From NCBI RefSeq assembly GCF_022627325.1, contig NZ_JAETZZ010000001.1, forward strand, positions 682,001 through 746,000: a stretch of 64,000 nucleotides of DNA. Direction: 5' to 3'. Below, one piece after another: positions 59,623-64,000 of the stretch. Position numbers and translations under genes: made by a program. Every line of letters starts with the position of its first letter. The stretch's first letter is position 1. The stretch is from Pseudomonas putida (GTDB taxonomy: Bacteria; Pseudomonadota; Gammaproteobacteria; Pseudomonadales; Pseudomonadaceae). Below the pieces are notes generated by a model. The model was not told where the DNA came from, searched no databases, and worked only from the letters and a program-made list of their open reading frames with translations.

Positions 59623-61182
59623 TCAGTAGTGGCTCAGCTGTGCCTGTTTGACCAGGTCCTCGTAGAGACGGGCGTAGGGTTCGACCGCCTGGCACCAGTT
59701 GAACGGCTGAGTCATCGACAGGCAGCGCATGGCGTTGAGCAGGTTCTTCTTGTCGAACACATAGAAGGCGCGGCTTAGCGCTTCGCGGTAACTCTCCACG
59801 GTCGACTCATCGAACAGGAAACCGGTCACGCCATTCTCGATGGTGTCGGCCAGCCCTCCGGTGTTGCGCGCCACGGGCAATGAGCCGAAACGCTGCGCAT
59901 ACATCTGGCTCAAGCCGCAGGGCTCGTAGCGTGACGGCATCAACAGGAAGTCGCTGCCGGCGAACATGCGCCGCGCATCGGTTTCGTTGAAGCCGATGCG
60001 CACACCGATACGGCCGGGGTGACGCAGGGCCAGTTCACGCATGGCTTGCTCTTCTTCAGGCTCGCCACGGCCGATGATCGCAATCTGCCCGCCCTGTTCG
60101 ACGATGTAGTCGGCCACGCCCAGGGTCAGGTCCAGGCCTTTCTGGAACACCAGCCGCGAGACCACGGCGAACAGCGGCCCCTCGCTGGGGTCGAGTTCGA
60201 ACAGGCGGCGGACTTCCTCGGCATTGCGCGCCTTGCCATCCCAGTCGTTGATACTGAAGTTGTGCTGCAGGTGCTTGTCGGTGGCCGAGTCCCAGCTTTC
60301 GTCGATGCCATTGGGGATGCCGCCGAGAAGGCCTTGTTGAGCCTTGCTGGCAAGGAACCCGTCCAAGCCGCAGCCGAATTCTGGGGTGGTGATCTCGCGG
60401 GCGTAGGTGGCACTGACCGTGGTGATATGGCTGGAGTAAGCCAGGCCGGCCTTGAGGAAGGACAGCTTGCCGTAGAACTCCATGCCTTCCTGCTGCATGG
60501 CATGGTCGGGGATCGCCAGCTCCGGGCTGCAGGCGCGGCTGTACACGCCCTGGTAAGCCAGGTTGTGGATGGTGAACAGGGTCGGGGTGCTCAGGCCGCG
60601 CCAGTGCATGTAGGCCGGGGCCAGCCCTGCAGGCCAGTCATGGGCGTGCACCACTTCGGGCGTCCAGTGGATCTTGCCTTCACCGGCGGCGATCTCGGCC
60701 GCGGCAAGGCCAAGGCGGGCGAAGCGGATGTGGTTGTCGGGCCAGTCGCGACCATTGTTGGCACCATAGGGTGTGCCGTCGCGCTGGTACAGCTCGGGGC
60801 AGATCAGCACGTAGATGACCAGGCCGTCAGCCATGTCCATACGGCCGATCTTGCACGGCGGCAGGGCAGCATGGCCGCCCAGTTCGCCAACGATATGAAT
60901 GGGGTTGTCGCTTTCGACCACCTGGGTGTAGCCAGGGATCAGCACACGAACATCGTGCAGATGGGCCAATGCGCGTGGCAGTGCCGCCGAAACGTCGCCC
61001 AAACCGCCGGTCTTGATCAGGTCGGCAATTTCGGAGGTGACGAACAGGATCTTGCGTTTGTTGGGGTTGTGCTGGCGCTGAGCGCCGGGTGCCTTGACTG
61101 TCGTGGCGAAATCCGGGGTGATCGGTTCGCGGTTTTCCGGTTTGAATGAATCTACGTGAGGTTCGACAGCGGCACTGATCAT
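59623..61182 (-). CDS. glgA: Glycogen synthase GlgA
   Basis: GlgA is a GT5 glucosyltransferase that makes alpha-1,4-glucan from a nucleotide sugar. From ATG 61182 the protein has 519 residues. A ~45-residue leader precedes the donor-binding KTGGLGDVSAALPRAL (key part KTGGLGDV). HAHDWPAGL, VSRLVFQKGLDL and the C-terminal SRYEPCGLSQMYAQRFG follow. No glgC (ADP-glucose pyrophosphorylase) is in the window. It is the first gene of the minus-strand operon; its unusually long upstream region has a sigma-54-type promoter (61451-61464) and NtrC-like sites, and an mRNA hairpin CGGGTGC-CA-GCACCCG lies at about 61208-61223. Confidence 0.95.
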   Translation of the reverse strand: MISAAVEPHVDSFKPENREPITPDFATTVKAPGAQRQHNPNKRKILFVTSEIADLIKTGGLGDVSAALPRALAHLHDVRVLIPGYTQVVESDNPIHIVGELGGHAALPPCKIGRMDMADGLVIYVLICPELYQRDGTPYGANNGRDWPDNHIRFARLGLAAAEIAAGEGKIHWTPEVVHAHDWPAGLAPAYMHWRGLSTPTLFTIHNLAYQGVYSRACSPELAIPDHAMQQEGMEFYGKLSFLKAGLAYSSHITTVSATYAREITTPEFGCGLDGFLASKAQQGLLGGIPNGIDESWDSATDKHLQHNFSINDWDGKARNAEEVRRLFELDPSEGPLFAVVSRLVFQKGLDLTLGVADYIVEQGGQIAIIGRGEPEEEQAMRELALRHPGRIGVRIGFNETDARRMFAGSDFLLMPSRYEPCGLSQMYAQRFGSLPVARNTGGLADTIENGVTGFLFDESTVESYREALSRAFYVFDKKNLLNAMRCLSMTQPFNWCQAVEPYARLYEDLVKQAQLSHY

Positions 61183-61450
61183 ACTTCTCTCCGTCCCTAT
61201 GGTGTGGCCGGGTGCTGGCACCCGTTTGCTTTATTTCGTGCTGGTTATCTCTGCTTTGTATCCAGGTACTGCATCCTTGCCCCATGGTCGTGCGCGCGCA
61301 CGTCGCGATCGGCATTCCGGCCGAAGGCGTCTGGTCTGGAAGGAGTGAGCGGCTGCAGCGAAGGGGGTCCCATTGCCTTGGCCTGCTTAAAGTTCCTGAC
61401 CCGCCGCCTTTTGTAAAAGTTCGACTTTTTTGCTGTCGCCTCTTCCTTGA

Positions 61451-61464
61451 GCAAATCGCGGGCC
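61451..61464 (-). promoter_or_regulatory. Sigma-54 (RpoN) promoter toward glgA
   Basis: On the minus strand CGGCCCGCGATTTGCT fits TGGCACG-N4-TTGCW with two mismatches; GG (61464-61463) and GC (61452-61451) are separated by exactly ten bases. The predicted start is near 61440, about 258 bases upstream of glgA. Confidence 0.6.
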
Positions 61465-61609
61465 GAAAGCTGAGTGTAGGAGACCGGAAGTAAAAAGGGT
61501 GACCCACTGGTCACTTTCGTTATGACGCGAGATAGACGCAAACGTTGGCGAGTGATACTGCCATCGAACGACGGCGTTCCAAGGTTGGGCGGGGTGTTTT
61601 CGAGGGGCG

Positions 61610-61651
61610 CCATTTTGTAGCGCAATACCCTGGATGCACTATTTTGGTGCG
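61610..61651. promoter_or_regulatory. NtrC-like enhancer sites
   Basis: TGCACT-ATTTT-GGTGCG (61635-61651) matches TGCACY-N5-GGTGCA at all but the last base. GCGCCATTTTGTAGCGC (61610-61626) is a weaker copy 25 bases away. They lie about 170-210 bases upstream of the predicted sigma-54 start, a usual enhancer distance. Confidence 0.6.
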
Positions 61652-61779
61652 GAAAATGGCCCCTTCGCGGGTGCATCCGTGCGTGGCGGTGCCACGACGT
61701 CGGCGTGCAGCGGATTCACGCGCGAGGAGGCCGTTTTGAATGGATCAAGCCGTGGGTTGGTCCCGGCGGGTGACTTGGC

Positions 61780-62241
61780 TCATTGAGTGGGTAGCACAGA
61801 GGAGTGGTGATGGGTAATCAGCCACTCGCCGTCGATGCGCCGGTAATTGAAGGTGAAGCGTGCCGGTACCGCCTTGCCCGTGCTGGCGAAGCGGAAGGTG
61901 TAGAGGCCGGCCAGGGTTGCTTCGCCGCAACCGGCGAACACGTGGGTTTCATCTAAGGTGCCGACGGGGCGCTCGGCAAGGAAGCCACGGAAGTAGTCCA
62001 TGTGGGCCTGCCGAGTCAGCCGTGGGCTGGCCGAGCGTGTCGGTAAAAGCAGGGCCCCGTCCATGTAAAGCGCTGCAACCTGGCCCGGATCGCCACTTTG
62101 CAGGCGCGCGTTCCATTGCTCGAACAACCCAAGTATCTCGTCATGCCGGGCAACATGACATTCGCCTTGGGCTTTGGCGAATGCCGGCGCGCCGATGAAG
62201 CTCAGCGTAGCGAGCGGCAGCCAGATGGGAAAACCGCGCAT
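61780..62241 (-). CDS. Exported NTF2/SnoaL-like (DUF4440-type) protein
   Basis: A 153-residue protein with a signal peptide (LPLATLSFIGAPAFA) and an NTF2-like cone fold: EILGLFEQWNARLQSGDPGQVAALY (key part WNARLQSGDPGQVAALY), DGALLLPT, HMDYFRGFLAERP and the final FTFNYRRIDGEWLITHHHSS (key part RIDGEWLITHHHSS). This matches the CaMKII-association/SgcJ-type DUF4440 group. Two cysteines in the mature part could form a disulfide. It probably binds a small molecule in the periplasm; no substrate can be named. It is upstream of the glgA region on the same strand. Confidence 0.82.
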   Translation of the reverse strand: MRGFPIWLPLATLSFIGAPAFAKAQGECHVARHDEILGLFEQWNARLQSGDPGQVAALYMDGALLLPTRSASPRLTRQAHMDYFRGFLAERPVGTLDETHVFAGCGEATLAGLYTFRFASTGKAVPARFTFNYRRIDGEWLITHHHSSVLPTQ

Positions 62242-62419
62242 ACAATCAGTCCTCGTGCATAGCAGGCCCCGGAATGGGGCGCTCGAGGCGCATCATGCGT
62301 GCTGCAGCACCCGGCTGGATGTCAGGTGCGGTCAGGGCCGGTGTTAGGAAGTTTCCGTACTTCGGCCGTGCGGGGTGAGGCGGTGGGAGCGCTTTGGCCC
62401 CCACTGGAGGGATAGCCGA

Positions 62420-62590
62420 TCAGAGGCCGATGGCCTTGTCGTCGCCGGAGCGGGCCTGCTCCAATTGCATGTGCAAGCGGGCGACCTGCTGGCGAAGCTG
62501 GTCGCGTTCGTCCTTCAATTTACGCAGTTCATCACGGCGCACAGATACATAGAGGGTCTGGGTTGGAGTGGCAGGCATCAAGGTACCCAT
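62420..62590 (-). CDS. Small coiled-coil protein
   Basis: A 56-residue protein from ATG 62590 (GAGGTG seven bases upstream), with ATG 62578 four codons later as an alternative. The sequence TLYVSVRRDELRKLKDERDQLRQQVARLHMQLEQA, key part RRDELRKLKDERDQLRQQVA, has regular leucine heptads that predict a single coiled coil. Function unknown. It stands alone, divergent from gnd. Confidence 0.7.
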   Translation of the reverse strand: MGTLMPATPTQTLYVSVRRDELRKLKDERDQLRQQVARLHMQLEQARSGDDKAIGL

Positions 62591-62794
62591 GTAAACACCT
62601 CGCGGTTTTGGCTGGTGACAATAAAAGCGTAGTCGCTTCACGCGGCGGGCATTCTGAATTCTTTCACTGCTCATTGGAACTTTTTTGTTTAACGTTGTCT
62701 CGCCGTTCGTCGCTGAACCCTCGGGCGGTGTGCTGGACTAATCTGAAACGCTGGACTGTGTTGTCATTCATTTTTTCAAGGGGAGCATCGGCTC

Positions 62795-63778
62795 ATGCAA
62801 CTGGGAATCGTCGGGCTGGGCCGCATGGGCGGCAATATTGCAAGGCGGCTGATGCGCGCCGGACACCGTACGGTCGTGCACGACCGTAACCGTGAGGCGG
62901 TAACCGGGCTGGAAGGCGAGGGCGCCCAAGGTGCCCACGACCTTGGCGCGCTGGTGCAGAAGCTGAAGGCGCCACGGGCGGTATGGGTGATGCTGCCGGC
63001 GGGCGAACCGACCGAGCAGACCATTGCACAACTGGCCGAGCTGCTGGAGCCGGGCGATGCGATCATCGACGGCGGCAACACCTTCTACAAGGACGACATG
63101 CGCCGCGCCGTCGAGCTGGCCAAGCGTGGGCTGCATTACCTGGACGTCGGCACCTCCGGCGGTGTCTGGGGCCTGGACCGTGGCTACTGCATGATGATCG
63201 GCGGTGAGAAGGACGTGTTCGAGCGCCTGGAGCCTCTGTTCAAGGCGCTGGCACCGGGCGTTGGCGACATTCCGCGCACCCAGGGGCGCGAAGGGGAGCA
63301 CGGCCGCGCCGAACATGGCTACATCCATGCAGGCCCGCCCGGCGCTGGCCACTATGTGAAAATGGTGCACAACGGCATCGAATACGGGTTGATGCAGGCC
63401 TACGCTGAAGGCTTTGACCTGCTGCGCAGCAAAGGCGGCGATGAACTGCCGCCAGAACAGCGCTTCGACTTGAACGTCGCCGAAATCGCCGAGGTATGGC
63501 GCCGTGGCAGCGTGGTCACCTCCTGGCTGCTGGACCTCACCGCCGACGCCCTGGTGGCCGACCCGCAGCTGACGCAGTTCAGCGGCTCGGTATCAGACAG
63601 TGGCGAGGGCCGCTGGACGATCGATGCAGCCGTGGAGCAGGCGGTGCCGGTGCCGGTCCTGTCCAGTGCCTTGTTCGCCCGGTTCCGCTCACGCCAGCAG
63701 CAAGGCACCTACGGCGACAAGGTCCTCTCGGCCATGCGCCTGGGCTTCGGTGGCCACGTCGAGAAGAAAGGCCAATGA
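62795..63778 (+). CDS. gnd: 6-phosphogluconate dehydrogenase, decarboxylating (short form)
   Basis: A 327-residue enzyme that oxidises 6-phosphogluconate to ribulose-5-phosphate and CO2. It has the Rossmann motif [13 protein letters not shown] (residues 6-18), [10 protein letters not shown], the substrate loop [19 protein letters not shown] (key part [11 protein letters not shown]) and the catalytic lysine in [12 protein letters not shown]. The length is that of the shorter GndA/YqeC-type enzyme, often NAD-preferring, and not the ~470-residue E. coli Gnd. Its stop overlaps the zwf start by ATGA, linking it to the pentose phosphate route. Confidence 0.94.
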   Translation: MQLGIVGLGRMGGNIARRLMRAGHRTVVHDRNREAVTGLEGEGAQGAHDLGALVQKLKAPRAVWVMLPAGEPTEQTIAQLAELLEPGDAIIDGGNTFYKDDMRRAVELAKRGLHYLDVGTSGGVWGLDRGYCMMIGGEKDVFERLEPLFKALAPGVGDIPRTQGREGEHGRAEHGYIHAGPPGAGHYVKMVHNGIEYGLMQAYAEGFDLLRSKGGDELPPEQRFDLNVAEIAEVWRRGSVVTSWLLDLTADALVADPQLTQFSGSVSDSGEGRWTIDAAVEQAVPVPVLSSALFARFRSRQQQGTYGDKVLSAMRLGFGGHVEKKGQ

Positions 63779-64000
63779 CCCGACAGACCATTCCTGCAGC
63801 TGGCCCTTGTACCCTGTTCCTGTTCGGTGCCAACGGTGACCTGGTCAAGCGCCTGCTGATGCCGGCGCTGTACAACCTGGGCCGGGACGGCCTGCTCGAC
63901 CGCAACCTGCGCATCGTGGGGGTGGACCACAACCCTGCCACCGCCGCTGAATTTGCCCAGCGGCTGCACGCGTTCATGCGTGAGCGCGCCGACAAAGGCG
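63775..64000 (+). CDS. zwf: Glucose-6-phosphate 1-dehydrogenase, N-terminal fragment
   Basis: The gene starts at ATG 63775, overlapping the gnd stop, and runs off the right edge after 75 codons. The N-terminus has the nucleotide-binding [22 protein letters not shown] (key part [16 protein letters not shown]), the zwf form of GASGDLTxRKL, then [15 protein letters not shown]. Zwf makes 6-phosphogluconolactone, upstream of Gnd. Pseudomonas has several zwf paralogues; this one belongs to the gnd-linked copy. Confidence 0.92.
   Translation, partial: MTRQTIPAAGPCTLFLFGANGDLVKRLLMPALYNLGRDGLLDRNLRIVGVDHNPATAAEFAQRLHAFMRERADKG

Larger units (their letters stand above)
61183..61779. other. Long leader/regulatory region upstream of glgA
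   Basis: These 597 bases between glgA and the NTF2-like gene, both on the minus strand, contain no convincing gene. A 143-codon minus-strand open frame (61245-61676) has no family resemblance and covers regulatory signals. The region holds a -24/-12 promoter, NtrC-like sites at 61610-61651 and a leader hairpin just before glgA, giving a predicted ~258-base 5' UTR. Confidence 0.6.

Noticed and set aside
61540..61570. Second sigma-54-like element TGGC...TGCC near the NtrC sites
   Set aside because: The GG and GC are 11 bases apart, not the required 10.
61245..61676. 143-codon minus-strand open frame in the glgA leader
   Set aside because: No recognisable domain, no good ribosome site, and it coincides with promoter and enhancer signals.
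1..64000. CRISPR arrays, insertion sequences or transposases
   Set aside because: No regularly spaced repeats, transposase-like frames or target duplications were seen.

Overview
The window is about 64 kb of GC-rich chromosome from a fluorescent Pseudomonas, most likely the P. putida group. Supporting evidence: a methylcitrate-cycle prpF-prpD-acnB block, a Csu-type pilus operon, a liu leucine-degradation operon, a GlgE/TreS/TreYZ glucan-trehalose cluster, Pseudomonas-style REP hairpins and a PrrF-type iron sRNA. No prophage, insertion sequence or CRISPR array is visible. The identification rests on reading the sequence and on general knowledge of these families; no search was run.

Layout. 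1-4.7 kb: end of prpF, prpD, and convergent acnB. 5-7.9 kb: a DUF1289 protein, an unrecognised 253-residue protein, queD and a patatin-like hydrolase. 8.0-10.7 kb: two small PepSY proteins followed by a response regulator and sensor kinase, resembling the BqsPQRS/CarRS system, with a BqsR-box-like site upstream. 10.7-16.4 kb: a structured leader with a terminator before an HPP-CBS membrane protein, a LysR regulator, prpE, a ZapE-type ATPase, a YdcH-like protein, then tRNA-Gln(TTG). 16.9-22.0 kb: hybrid histidine kinase, Rcp1-like regulator and bacteriophytochrome, all on the minus strand. 22.3-28.6 kb: seven-gene Csu pilus operon (four SCPU pilins, chaperone, usher, tip). 28.7-33.4 kb: a mixed accessory stretch with an M14 peptidase, a lower-GC MFS exporter, a short protein fusing sigma-70 region 4 to a FecR N-terminus, a PrrF sRNA with Fur box, a DUF6124 protein, and an XRE/S24 repressor lacking its self-cleavage residues.

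33.5-40.9 kb: liuABCD operon (leucine/isovalerate catabolism) divergent from an acyl-CoA synthetase, with two LiuR-type palindromes between them. 41-64 kb: glucan and trehalose metabolism. glgE-treS/maltokinase-glgB run on the plus strand; glgA-treZ-malQ-treY-DUF2934-glgX run on the minus strand, with an autotransporter-like outer-membrane protein between the two blocks. Together they can build branched glucan from maltose-1-phosphate or a nucleotide sugar, debranch it, and convert it to and from trehalose. The window ends with an NTF2-like exported protein, a small coiled-coil protein, gnd and the start of zwf.

The regulatory signals most worth following are a probable NtrC/sigma-54 promoter in the long glgA leader, the PrrF/Fur/sigma4-FecR group at 31.4-32.2 kb, the predicted non-cleavable repressor with paired operators, Crc/Hfq-type A-rich motifs at the starts of liuA, the acyl-CoA synthetase and prpE, and the structured leader before the HPP-CBS gene. 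From memory of KT2440 gene order, the left and right halves of this window are far apart there, which suggests a rearrangement junction near 28.6-33.4 kb.
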